Assembly: GCA_012934845.2 (NCBI GenBank) | Contig: WNNJ02003005.1 | Location: 223,175 to 287,174 of the forward strand | DNA: 64,000 nucleotides | Direction: 5' to 3' | Origin: Pomphorhynchus laevis | Lineage: Eukaryota; Acanthocephala; Palaeacanthocephala; Echinorhynchida; Pomphorhynchidae | Part shown: piece after piece, positions 1 to 11,604 of the stretch | Layout of the letters: the number at the start of each line of letters is the position of its first letter | Position numbering within the stretch: position 1 is the stretch's first letter | Program-made: the position numbers and the translations under genes | The notes under the pieces: model-generated | Databases searched by the model: none | Seen by the model: only the letters and a program-made list of their open reading frames with translations | Told to the model about the DNA's origin: nothing

Positions 1-308
1 AGCAGAAAGAATTCCCTATTTGCTAATTGCATGACGTAGCTTTCGCTTTCGAAGTTAATACAATACAGTGAAGTTTTTTGAGTGTAATAGACATCAGCGG
101 GATCATTAGGTGATCAATAAAATAAACAAGAAAGGAAGCACCGCCGCCTGGGATCTTCAGAAGATCAATAAATAAATTAGAGATGTGATTCAACCAGGAC
201 TGTCTATTACACCTATCTGCCTCTTTCTATATATAGAGAATTTCATGCTTCATCACTGCAAGACGGCATACATCGGCCTTTATATATAAAGGCCGAGATT
301 CTTCATCA
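1..308. other. non-coding lead-in with a 24-bp perfect palindrome
   Basis: I see no gene here. Positions 273-296 form a perfect palindrome (TCGGCCTT, an alternating TA core, AAGGCCGA). It lies just before the satellite array and may be a cruciform or the edge of the satellite amplification. Confidence 0.5.
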
Positions 309-2830
309 ACAACCTTTGCCTAGTGTTTAAGTATGTTCCGCACAGCAATTCGATCTGGTAAAGAGCGTAATCCTCAGACAATTAAGCAAAGTGTTGGAAA
401 CGCCTTTATTCACAATGCCACATGGGCAACCGAAACGACTAGTGGGTACTTAATTCTACTGATGAGTGTTGCCGGGTACTCATTGGTTGTCTAGAAGTGA
501 CAGGGTGACCGAAAGTTGGGAATCAAGGTTCAGTTTAACAAGCAACACCATTTTGTATACTCATTGGTTGTCTAGAAGTGACAGTGTGACCGAAAGTCGT
601 GAATCAAGGTTCAGTTTAACAAGCAACACTATTTTGTATAAACGCCATATTTCGAAAGAAATCCTGGACCGTTGTCTATTCAGTACATCCGTGCACAACT
701 ATTATACATGTCGTATCCATTGAGGATCCAACGAGTGCAGCGACAATTCAGCAACAACCTCTGCCTAGTGTTTAAGTATGTTCCGCACAGCATTTCGATC
801 TGGTAAAGAGCGTAATCCTCAGACAATTAAGCAAAGTGTTGGAAACGCCTTTATTCACAATGCCACATGGGCAACCGAAACGACCAGTGGGTATTCATTC
901 TACTGATGAGTGTTGCCGGGTACTCATTGGTTGTCTAGAAGTGACAGTGTGACCGAAAGTCGTGAATCAAAGTTCAGTTTAACAAGCAACATCATTTTGT
1001 ATAAATGCCGTATTTCGAAAGAAATCCTGGACTGTTGTCTATTCAGCACATCCGTGCACTACTATTATACATGTCGTATCCATTGAGGATCCAACGAGTG
1101 CAGCGACAATTCAGCAACAACCTCTGCTTAGTGTTTAAGGATGTTCCGCACAGCAATTCGATCTTGTAAAGAGCGTAATCTTCAGACAATTAGGCAAAAT
1201 ATTGGAAACGCCTTTATTCACAATGCCACACGGGCAACCGAAACGACCAGTGTGTACTTCATTCTACTGATGAGTGTTGCCGGGTACTCATTGGTTGTCT
1301 AGAAGTGACAGTGTGACCGAAAGTCGTGAATCAAGGTTCAGTTTAACAAGCAACACCATTTTGTATAAATGCCGTATTTCGAAAGAAATCCTGGACTGTT
1401 GTCTATTCAGCACATCCGTGCACTACTATTATACATGTCGTATCCATTGAGGATCTAACGAGTGCAGCGACAATTCAGCAACAACCTCTGCCTAGTGTTT
1501 AAGGATGTTCCGCACAGCAATTCAATCTGGTAAAGAGCGTAATCCTCAGACAATTAAGCAAAGTGTTGGAAACGCATTTATTCACAATGCCACATGGGCA
1601 ACTGAAACGACCAGTGGGTACTTCATTCTACTGATGAGTGTTGCTGGGTACTCATTGGTTGTCTAGAAGTGACAGGGTGACCGAAAGTCGTGAATCAAGG
1701 TTCAGTTTAACAAGCAACACCATTTTGTATAAATGCCGTATTTCGAAAGAAATCCTGGACTGTTGTCTATTCAGCACATCCGTGCACTACTATTATACAT
1801 GTCGTATCCATTGAGGATCCAACGAGTGCAGCGACAATTCAGCAACAACCTCTGCTTAGCGTTTAAGGATGTTCCGCACAGCAATTCGATCTTGTAAAGA
1901 GTGTAATCTTCAGACAATTAAGCAAAATATTGGAAACGCCTTTATTCACAATGCCACACGGGCAACCGAAACGACCAGTGTGTACTTCATTCTACTGATG
2001 AGTGTTGCCGGGTACTCATTGGTTGTCTAGAATTGACAGTGTGACCGAAAGTCGTGAATCAAGGTTCAGTTTAACAAGCAACACTATTTTGTATAAACGC
2101 CATATTTCGAAAGAAATCCTGGACCGTTGTCTATTCAGTACATCCGTGCACAACTATTATACATGTCGTATCCATTGAGGATCCAACGAGTGCAGCGACA
2201 ATTCAGCAACAACCTCTGCCTAGTGTTTAAGTATGTTCCGCACAGCATTTCGATCTGGTAAAGAGCGTAATCCTCAGACAATTAAGCAAAGTGTTGGAAA
2301 CGCCTTTATTCACAATGCCACATGGGCAACCGAAACGACCAGTGGGTATTCATTCTACTGATGAGTGTTGCCGGGTACTCATTGGTTGTCTAGAAGTGAC
2401 AGTGTGACCGAAAGTCGTGAATCAAGGTTCAGTTTAACAAGCAACACCATTTTGTATAAATGCCGTATTTCGAAAGAAATCCTGGACTGTTGTCTATTCA
2501 GCACATCCGTGCACTACTATTATACATGTCGTATCCATTGAGGATCTAACGAGTGCAGCGACAATTCAGCAACAACCTCTGCCTAGTGTTTAAGGATGTT
2601 CCGCACAGCAATTCAATCTGGTAAAGAGCGTAATCCTCAGACAATTAAGCAAAGTGTTGGAAACGCATTTATTCACAATGCCACATGGGCAACTGAAACG
2701 ACCAGTGGGTACTTCATTCTACTGATGAGTGTTGCTGGGTACTCATTGGTTGTCTAGAAGTGACAGGGTGACCGAAAGTCGTGAATCAAAGTTCAGTTTA
2801 ACAAGCAACACCATTTTGTATAAATCCCCT
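309..2830 (+). repeat. satellite array, unit about 364 bp, about seven copies
   Basis: The start of the unit (CAACAACCTCTGCCTAGTG) recurs at about 753, 1115, 1480, 1844, 2208 and 2571, so the period is 362-365 bp. The first copy is longer because an 80-bp piece beginning TACTCATTGGTTGTCTAGAA is doubled inside it (about 476-640). Copies fall into subtypes that recur out of order: copies 2 and 6 share CAGCATTTCGATCTGG, copies 3 and 5 share ATCTTGTAAAGAG, and copies 4 and 7 share CAATTCAATCTGG. Each unit carries the boxes CCGAAACGACC and CTACTGATGAG. A short open frame at 466-723 lies wholly inside the repeat and is not a gene. Confidence 0.9.
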
Positions 2831-3476
2831 ATTTATTATACTCAGCACATCCGGCCACTACTATTATATATACGTTATCATCAGTAGTAGACCGCTGTTC
2901 GGGATCCTCGGATGATACGGAATTATACATTTAAATTGTTTATTATTAACCGAACGCCCATTAATTAGAAATAGAACACTTCTTTTACGTTTCGGCTTTC
3001 GCCTTCTTCAGAAATTGTAAATTATTTATCTCACTAATTTTTTTTCATAAAAATGTTAGTGAGATAAATAATTTCACTTTTAAAGTGTCTAAAAAGTGAA
3101 TCTTAATGTTTACGACATTTCAGTCTTTCTTCGATCTACTTTGTTTTTATTACTACTCTGTTAAAATGCTATGTTTTCACAAAAATTGATTTAATAAATA
3201 AAAACTTATACATTATAGTTAATATATTTTAAGAAAAATTTATTTCCTATAGCAAATAGGAAATAGCTACGGTAATATTCATTTAACGTTACAAACCAAA
3301 CATAAAATTTATTTATGTTTTCTCAAATATTTTATTAATAAATTAAATAGAAAATGTTTAATCAAGATATTTTTAGGTGGGTTGTTATTCATTAAGCTAT
3401 AATAGGTGATATTGAATTTCTTATTTTTTTATATTTTACAATTATTTCCACCCCAAAATTGTAGACTTATGAAGTC
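2831..3476. other. non-coding; Penelope-type hairpin motif at the satellite edge
   Basis: On the minus strand at 2989-3014 the sequence reads CTGAAGA, a GGC-GAAA-GCC hairpin, then GAAACG. This is the compact hammerhead-like core (CUGANGA, stem II, GAAA) known from the terminal repeats of Penelope-like elements, here with one extra base before stem II. The rest is AT-rich DNA in which I see no gene. Confidence 0.45.
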
Positions 3477-3698
3477 ATGACAAACAAGCTAAGAAACTTT
3501 GAAAAGGCGATAACTTATATTGATAACGATTGTGATGTTATAAATCACATTATAGATACAAGCTGCCATGATGCTTTGCGCAAGACAAACAAGTATGTGT
3601 CAACAGTGCTATTTTTACATATAATTGTTGGTATTTCTGATATAAAGACATCGGCGAATGTATTCCTATCAAGCAGCGGTGATCGCAATAACCTTTAA
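3477..3698 (+). CDS. unrecognised short open frame
   Basis: A 73-codon frame in very AT-rich DNA. Its first half (residues about 1-40) has coding-like composition with scattered C, H and D, and a possible acceptor (TTGTAG) lies just upstream, so it could be an exon of an unseen gene. I recognise no domain. A GT at the AACAA/GTATGT boundary would make an intron and change the C-terminus. It may equally be a chance frame. Confidence 0.2.
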   Translation: MTNKLRNFEKAITYIDNDCDVINHIIDTSCHDALRKTNKYVSTVLFLHIIVGISDIKTSANVFLSSSGDRNNL

Positions 3699-5221
3699 AA
3701 TTTTAAGGATTTACTTTAACTGAAAGCAACAATATGTATTATATTTTACATTTTAAATAATATATAATCTTTATATTTATTTAATTTATGATTTTATTTA
3801 TGATTAAATTTATGATTATTTCTAATTAATTTTTTTATGATACTCTTATTTATAAAAATAAATAAATTGATTGTGCTTCAAATTTCCGAATTTATACTTT
3901 TACACAAATTTAATTGAAAAGTTTACTTATTCTAAATTTTAGTTCACTGATATTTTTAAAGGAGATACAAAATTAATTTTATTTCAATTAAGACCATTGA
4001 ATTATTTCTTAAATTAAATATGACACTATTTAAATGTCATTATTTTTAAGTTGTAGATTAAACCTAAAAATAATATTATATTTGGCGTAAATTGCGAATG
4101 AATTTTTGCTCCTATTATTCAACTATTATAATCAAACGTTTAAGACACTGATTGCCTGGCGAATTATTGCTAAATTATTGACTTTAAAATGCAACTAATT
4201 TACATAATTCAAAATTTGAACAAATCAGGTATATAATATGCGGAGATACAAAGAGAAGAAGATAAACTGTTAATTAATATACGCAGTGAAAATTAGTTAT
4301 AGCAATCGTGTAATTTTCCATTTCGACTACTTGTATCTAAAATATACCAGTTTGTTCCTGCGTGCTCAACTTCATTTCGCCGTATATTATGTTGATAAGT
4401 ACTGATTCTTAATTTGCTAAGTGTAAATTTTATTTAAATCAATATCCCTATTTAATTTTGTTAAAATAATATAATTGAATATTTATAATTGTCCAATGAT
4501 ACGATGTGCTAATCAATTGATTAGGGCGTTTAAACATTGAGATTAATACACAAAGAAAAATGATGTATTTATACAATAAAAACGGAAGAAATCAACGATG
4601 AAAGCTCGATCGATTATGTTGCGATTTCGTAGGGATAACTAATATTGTAATATTATTAATTATTATTTATTATTATATATTAATTATTATTAATATTAAG
4701 CCACTGTGGCCGAATGTTGGAGGCGTGTGCAAACTCTATGTATAAGATTCAAAACCTCGCGCTTGCACTCTCTTGACTTCTCTGTAAGCACACGTCAAAG
4801 CCACAAGGTCGCGTTGTTGAAAGACGTATGGGCAACCGATGATGAAGCGGGTTCACTCTTCATTAATATTAACTATTTATTAATTATAATTATTAATTAC
4901 AAATATTAATTCTATTAGTAATATTGGAATTAATATCAATGTGCATTCGAGGTCCGCAATCTGATCGCCAGCGTCCAGTGATTCAATAATATACACTTTG
5001 CTTTGAAATACAAATTGAAAACCTGTATCGATTTGATTTTGTTAAAATGATTTTGTACTTCTTTAATTCGACTTACGTAATTATGTTTCAAAACAGTAAT
5101 TATTTTTATTATGACATTCTAATTGACTTTTAATTTCTTTAATTTTTGTAATATATTTACATGATAACTTGACAGTCATATTTCAATATTGACAGAAAGC
5201 GTAATATATTTGAGATTACAG
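3699..5221. other. AT-rich intergenic DNA with one tRNA-like patch
   Basis: Mostly homopolymer-rich AT sequence without genes. At 4700-4767 a GC-richer patch has an A-box-like TGGCCGAATGTTGG and a B-box-like GATTCAAAACC at tRNA-like spacing. That suggests a decayed serine/leucine-type tRNA copy or the head of a SINE; no clean cloverleaf forms. Confidence 0.3.
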
Positions 5222-6885
5222 AAAATCCCGACTCTCAATCAAAATCGATCGCGGGTATTAGTCATATATTTCGTTAACGTAACATTACATTAACTTAATT
5301 TTTGTAGCAGACGATCCTTACGCTCTCATCAACCACCTAGACTTATTCAATGATGCAAATAAGAAAATACAGGATACATCACATAATCATCGTGATACGA
5401 CATGCAATAATGTTAAACTATTTGCATTTCCTTTCCAATTAAGTGAGTACCTAATGGGATGAAGGTATATATACTATTTTTTGATAGGTCGTAAAAGAAA
5501 ATCTATAATTAATGAGGTAAAAACTACGAACAATTTAAAATCGCCCATAGCAGGTAATATTGCTAGTTGATAGATAATTAGTATCCGCTGCTATTATCGT
5601 AAGTCAGATGCTGCTTTTGAAGCTGTGAATGACGCTCATATAAAAGCCAAGTTAAGCTTACTAAATCACGATGAAATTTGTGAAATTGTGAACTCTGCTA
5701 ATGCAGAGTTTACAGACAGAACAGTTAGGCTAACTGAATCCCTACACGAGCAGTTATTTAAACAGTGGTTTGTGCAAATGTGGTACGTTATTTTTTTGGA
5801 AATTAGGCCTGTCATATCGTTTTATAAATGTAGCCAAGGGTTTAACATCATTCTATATGGAGTTGGTTCAAAACGAAATATACTAGACAACTTCAGAACG
5901 AAAGAGCTTACCAGTAAATTCCATATTGTGGTTGAAGGATACTACCATAGAATGTCAATGATCAATGTATATGTTTTGTTTTTGACTCGTATTACTTTTA
6001 ATTGTTTAGCTTTTGGACACTATCGCCGATCTAATGTTTAATAAAGATACTTCGGATGTAGCAAAAATGCGACCAATTGATTATATTAAGCTGTTTGAAG
6101 AAAATCATCCAGGTTTATATTTCATTCGGAATTTTTCTTTTATCAACATTATAGTGATAGACGACATATTTCTGCTAATTCATAACATTGATGGTCCCGT
6201 TTTGCAATTGGCACATAATCAGGCCATTTTAATTAAGCTGGCTAAGATAAAAGGGCTTCACATTCTCGCAACATCTGATCATATCAATATCTCGACTAGT
6301 GCGTTTCCGCTTTACATGTTTTAGAAAATGATTTTTTTAAGTGTGGACAATTGATCAGGTTGAAGTTTTGAAGTGGCTATGGTATAATGTTTCTACATGG
6401 AGAAGTTACACGATTGAAACGGCTTTTCTGCAAAGCAACCAGCGTGGCAGCCATCGAGGTTTCCAAAATTTTACCATAATGCATATGATGCATAACAATT
6501 TTTTATTTTCTAAAAGGAAAGCACTCCTGTGAATATATTCAACAAGTTTTGGTCAGTGTTACCAACAGGTCTCAGAAAGTATTCCAAATATTATTAAACG
6601 AATATTTGTCGTGTATCGATTCGAAACGAGTTTACAGAGGTTTTTCGATTTTACGATTCCACTCTTTAATGTTTTCCTAGCAAAATAGGAATAGAATTAT
6701 CTTTACTTTTCGATACGGTTCGTCGTCTATTTTTGGCTAGCACTGAGCAGACTTTACGTGAATATTTGACAGAATTCAAGGATCATGGGCTTCTGACGAT
6801 CAAGGACAATACGGTTACATTAACTATCGATAAGGAAACTGCTAAAGTGTTAGATACTCAGTTGAAGCAATCATCGGAAACATAA
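5222..6885 (+). CDS. ORC2: origin recognition complex subunit 2, spliced
   Basis: ORC2 is a core subunit of the nuclear complex that marks replication origins and loads MCM. Exons with consistent phases are 5604-5782, 5834-5966, 6010-6112, 6155-6298, 6342-6458, 6517-6610 and 6681-6885, with introns of 42-70 bp. The translation (about 324 residues) shows the hallmark FNIILYGVGSKRNIL (vertebrate FNVLLYGLGSKRDLL), then FLLIHNID, MWTIDQVEVLKWLWYNV, and the winged-helix end LREYLTEFKDHGLL. These are the AAA-like core and C-terminal winged helix in normal order. Likely N-terminal exons lie at 5311-5442 and about 5488-5520 and perhaps 5222-5272; their borders and the start codon are uncertain because this part of ORC2 is poorly conserved. 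No break is seen. AATAAA overlaps the stop codon. Confidence 0.9.
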
Positions 6886-6889
6886 TAAA
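6884..6889 (+). promoter_or_regulatory. ORC2 polyadenylation signal AATAAA
   Basis: A canonical AATAAA overlaps the ORC2 stop codon, followed within 30 bases by T-rich DNA. This implies a very short 3' untranslated region. Confidence 0.55.
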
Positions 6890-7204
6890 CTGCTTTTTGT
6901 TATACCAATGAACTGTTTTTTGTATGAATATATAATTGATGTACTTTTTGTTAAATGATTAGTTTCGTGTAAATTATATTAAATATAAATTATATGTAAG
7001 TTTTCTGTAAATTATATATAGCTTTATGTAAATTATATTAAATGCTTCATGTAAATTATGTTAAATTAGGTGAGGTATTTCGTGCGCACACTTAATTAAT
7101 AATGCGTTTATATTAATTAGTTTTATAATTAATATATAATTTATAAAATTATAATTTTTTATAATTTTTTCCTTATTTGAAATTTGAGATTTAACATTTT
7201 CTAA
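6890..7204. other. AT-rich spacer
   Basis: Short direct repeats of a TTATGTAAATTATATTAAAT type occur at about 6965-7070. I see no gene. Confidence 0.6.
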
Positions 7205-7920
7205 TTTTTTTAATCACATTGCATCGACGAGGCGTCGCGTCAAAGGCTTTTGAAAAGCGTCGATTGTTCCAATGCAGCCAAATTATTGGCAGTTTCATGT
7301 CCGCACGCGACGCTTAGCTTCAAGCCTTCCCAAACAAAGCTGCGCACATGAATCTTGCACTAACAAATTTATTGTGCTACTTCGTCTGTGATTAGGAATG
7401 CCGCTCTGTAATAGTGAATGCAGGTGCAGACGCTTTATTAGAATGGCAGACAAGTTTGGTTTTCACACCTTAACCAGTCAGTTCGGAAAGGAAGTGCCGA
7501 ATGTAGTACGGAACCTACGAGAGAGACTGACCGATATTTTGATCTATAAAGATCCCCCGCTTGCAGTCGATTTTGCAGTTACGAACCCTCAACAAAATGC
7601 CTACGTCTCAATGGCCGCCAAGATCCCTGGATACGCAGCAAACAAATATGCCGCAAGCGTCAAGGATCGAAAATACAAACAGAAAATGGAGGAGAGTGGG
7701 TACAGCTTCACGGCCGCAGTTACTGAGACCTAGGAAGGCTGGAATTCTCAAGGTGAAAAATTGATTAGATTCATTGCTCGGTCAATGTCATGGCGAAACA
7801 GTATCCCATATAGCAAAGCGGCGGGCCAGCTGTTCCAGCGTGTGTTGGTTGCATTGATGAGAGGGAACGCCAAAGCGATTCTCAAAAGCCTCAATGATTT
7901 TGGACAACCCATATTAGAAA
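7205..7920 (+). pseudogene. 3' part of an R2-like (restriction-like endonuclease) LINE
   Basis: This stretch matches the C-terminal part of the LINE at 42.4-45.0 kb on the other strand. Shared peptides include RMADKFGFH, EVPNVVRNLRER and YKDPPLAVDFAV. It has the Cys-Cys-His knuckle followed by the R-x2-D...D-x-AV pattern of the PD-(D/E)xK endonuclease of R2-type LINEs. It extends further toward the C-terminus than the other copy. A stop at 7731-7733 interrupts the frame (after TAAVTET) and the upstream part (7205-7397) is frameshifted, so this is a dead, 5'-truncated copy. Its GC content is far above the surroundings, as for other LINE coding remnants here. Confidence 0.75.
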
Positions 7921-9178
7921 GTAGCCTTGGTCATTGCGACGACCCAACTTCGCGACTAAAATCTATGGGTTTCCTTATTCGGCTCGCAGTCCAAACAGAA
8001 GAGGTCATTCGTGAGGTCGAACCACTGACAGTCTACTGTTCTGTTGACCAAATCGAAACTATCATCCATAATCCACAAAACGCCTATAGCGAAAGCCTCG
8101 ACGATGTTCCAATAAGAGAGGGCGTATATCGGGGTAGACAGCCGCCTTCGTACTCCAACCCCTTCATTATAACGCCGTTTTATCGTCGACTTTGGAGGTC
8201 GCTGCCATCGATCGACCCCAACACACTGCATGATCATTGACGAACGTCGACACCCGTGTGATCTCCGGCCGGGATCACGCTGTCAGTGCTTGTGGCGGTA
8301 TGACTGTCGAGTCTGAGCGTGAAGAGGACGGAAATACGCAGGTATCCTCGTCGTGTTCCCTTCATCACGAGCTAAAGAGATTACTAAATGGCCCATTCGT
8401 GTATTTAAAAATTACCACTAATATATCCAGAAAGCACGTGTCCCTGATTATGAGCTATAATTTTCAATCAACAGGATCCACAGAGGATTTCATTTATGCA
8501 TTAAGCACGTGTAATCCAGATATTGTTTTATTTCAAAATCCACCGGAATTAGTCAACATGTTTGTGTATAAACATTACACGGCTGTTGAGCCGTCTTGAA
8601 ATACTATTAACGGTCGACTAGCCGCTTACGCTAAGATTTCCCAGACAATGAGAGTAAAACGCATTACGATAGAAGAAATATGTGATAAGATGACAGACTT
8701 CATAGTGGACTCGTCCAGCACTGAAATAAACAGTTTCGAACAAGTTTCGGAGTTCGAGTACCAGTTGATTTCGACCCACACACCAGATAATAAGGCGTTT
8801 AATTTGCTCAATTCTCACCTAATAATTGTGAAGCCCGGCATTGTCTTCATTGAGCTCGCTGCTGTGCTTCATTACACGAAGATACGTTGTATGAATATCG
8901 TGATACGCAGGAATTGGACTGCCTTCCCGAGCATAAACGAGGCAGTTGATACGTCACTGTTGCAGGTGCTACTTGGCGATCTTGAAAAGATCACGCTTTA
9001 TAACTGCTTATGCAGTCTAACCATGGTTCAAATGCCGTACTATGAGCAAATGATCATTCCATATTTCTCGAGGCTGATTAAGAGTATCGATCGGCAATGG
9101 CTTTCCAACTTTGACAACGAGAACTGTCCGGCATCTGACATTTGGACGGTGGGCGAATTGAGTATTGTTGCAGCTTGA
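7921..9178 (+). pseudogene. unrecognised GC-rich coding-like region
   Basis: Long open frames follow the LINE end: the tail of the frame ending at 8240, then 8237-8599 (120 codons), then 8648-9178 (176 codons). Composition is protein-like, with few homopolymers and near-even base use, unlike the AT-rich flanks. I recognise no family in any of the frames. Segments such as LLNSHLIIVKPGIVFIEL and LLQVLLGDLEKITLYNC look like a folded helical protein. It could be an unfamiliar part of a mobile element, an old transferred or virus-derived gene copy, or a host gene fossil. It may extend to about 9430, where GC content drops. Confidence 0.4.
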
Positions 9179-9429
9179 CAGAGACAGAATAACGACGTTG
9201 GTGATGGATTCAGTATAGCTGCTAGCTGTGGACGACATTCCTGTGAGCGCGGTCAATAATGGACGAGTTGAGACTTTTCTTCCAGAATTGGAAGCCCCGA
9301 CAAGACGACGTAACATGCCGATAATATACCGGACATCTCAAGGTTACGTCTTTGTGACTAGAGGACGGGATATACATCTTTGACGTGCCGGTTTGCCAGG
9401 TTGTTACAGCTGTGACCTCAATTTCTACT

Positions 9430-10745
9430 TTTAAAATTTATTACTCCTGTTGCGTTTAGATTATTAAATTTGGCTTTTTTATTTATATTTCGGCACATTA
9501 TTTTAATAACATTTTTACATTTTATTTATTAATATTTTACCGTATTATTTATTAATATTTTGGTATATTATTTATTAATATCTTAGTGTATTATTTATTA
9601 ATATTTTGGCATATTGTTTATTAATATTTTGTCGTATTATTTATTAATTTTTTCTACGTATATTTTATTAATATTTTGGCGTGTTATTTATTAATATTGA
9701 AGCATATTATTTATATTTTATCGTATTATTTATTTATATTTCGGTGTATTATTTATTAATATATAGCGTTTTATTTATATTTTAGAGTTTTATTTATTAA
9801 TATATTGTAGTATTATTTAATATTATGGCATATTATATATTAATATTTTGGAATATTATTTATAAATATTTTATCGTATTATTTATTAATATTTTGGTGT
9901 ATTATTTATTAATATATCGCGTATTATTTATATATTAGTATGATTTATTAATATTTTGGAGTATTATTTATTAATATATTGTATTATTATTTATTAATAT
10001 TATGGCATATTATTTAATAATATTTTGGCGTATTATTGATTTATATTTCTGACATATAATCTTTTGGCGTATTATTTTTCAATATATTGGTGTATTATTT
10101 ATAAATATTTTGGCGTATTATTTTTTATATTTTGGCAAATTATTTGTTAATATATTGGCGTATTATTTCTTTATATTTTGGCATATTATTTATAAATATC
10201 TTGGCTTATTATTAATTAATATTAAAGCATATTATTTATATTTTAGCATATAATTTATTAATATTTTGGCGTATTATTGATTTATATTTCTGGCATATAA
10301 TCTTTTGGCGTATTTTTTCAATATATTAGTCTTTTATTTATAAATATTTTGGCGTATTATTTATTTATATTTTGGCATATTATTTGTTTACATATTGGAG
10401 TATTATATATTAATATATTGGCATATTATTTATAAATATTTTGGCGTCTTATTGATTTATATTTTTGGCATATAATATTTTGGCGTATTATTTTTTTATA
10501 TATTGGTGTATTATTTATAAAGATTTTGGCCTATTATTTATTAATATTTTGGCATATTATTTATTAATATGTTAAGTATTACTTATTGCTATCTTCGCTA
10601 ATTATTTATTAATATTTGGTGTATTATTTTTTAATATTTTAGCATATTATTTATTAATATTTCGGCTTGTTATTTATTTATATTTTGGTGTACTATTTAT
10701 TAATATCTTAGTGTATTATTTATTAATATTTTGTCATTTATATAG
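9430..10745 (+). repeat. AT minisatellite, period about 20-25 bp
   Basis: More than 50 imperfect copies of TATTATTTATTAATATTTTGG with variable GCG, GCA or GTG at the join. Several longer blocks recur, such as CTGGCATATAATCTTTTGGCG, which suggests higher-order duplication. No coding potential. Confidence 0.9.
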
Positions 10746-10849
10746 TTTTTTGTATAAATAAATTGTTAAAAAACGTTATATTATAAAATAAAAATATCAT
10801 TAATATAATTATTATTATAGTAATTATAATTAAGAATTAGCTAGACTGA

Positions 10850-11060
10850 CTCCATTCTCAACTATTTTGAGCCAGTCATTGAAACTTCCAACAACGGATG
10901 CACTTCGTTCTCATATAACCTTGATATAAAGCACAATAGCTTCGATACACCCTGAATTCTACAATACCCCAGCGTATACTCAATCTAATTGGAGAAATCC
11001 TTTATCTTCTAATCGCCCGCTAGTTTGGAGGATGCCAGTACACGGTTATCATGACAAATT
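10850..11060 (+). pseudogene. LINE 3'-end fragment
   Basis: Reads as FYNTPAYTQSNWRNPL, then NRPLVWRMPVHGYHDKFC. This is clearly related to the fragment at 16.6-17.1 kb (NRPLVWRISTHGYHDKFC). The family is probably a non-LTR retrotransposon ORF2 C-terminus. Only about 70 codons survive. Confidence 0.5.
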
Positions 11061-11109
11061 CTGTAATTTTCTGATAAATTTGTAATTTTTAATTTTGGCC
11101 AAAACCGAA

Positions 11110-11425
11110 AGTTAGTACTTTATTAAAGGATTTAAAAATAAAGGATTTAAAAATACAGGATTTAAAAATAAAGGACTTAAAAGTAAAGGATTTAAAGTTT
11201 TAAAATTCTTAAAGTGTTGTTTTGATTTTGTTTAAGTCTAATTTAAAATATGCTTTAAAAATATAATTTAAAAGTATTCAATAAAAATTAATAATAAAGG
11301 ATTTAAAAATAAAAGAATTAAAAATACAGGATTTAAAAATAAAGGATTTAAAGTTTTAAAATTCTTAAAGTGTTGTTTTGATTTTGTTTAAGTCTAATTT
11401 AAAATATGCTTTAAAAGTATTCAAT
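11110..11425 (+). repeat. AAAGGATTTAAAAATA minisatellite with a duplicated 75-bp block
   Basis: Short tandem units of AAAGGATTTAAAAATA. A block containing AAAATTCTTAAAGTGTTG and TTGTTTAAGTCTAATTT occurs twice, at about 11,197 and 11,345. Confidence 0.8.
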
Positions 11426-11604
11426 GAAAATTAATTGCGAACAAAAAATTTATAAATACCTGTCAGTAATTTATTATGAAATGAAGACGTTATTTGAATC
11501 TGTTGTAGTGTTTAGTGATCACTTTTTTAATTTAGAAAACATTTATATTTTTATATTTATTTGATTAACATTAATATTAATTAAATTTATTAATATTTAT
11601 TAGG

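Noticed and set aside
309-2830. CRISPR-like or coding interpretation of the 364-bp repeats
   Set aside because: Units are long, directly abutting, without unique spacers, and lie in a eukaryotic setting.
4700-4767. tRNA gene
   Set aside because: A- and B-box-like stretches exist, but no acceptor stem or anticodon arm can be drawn.
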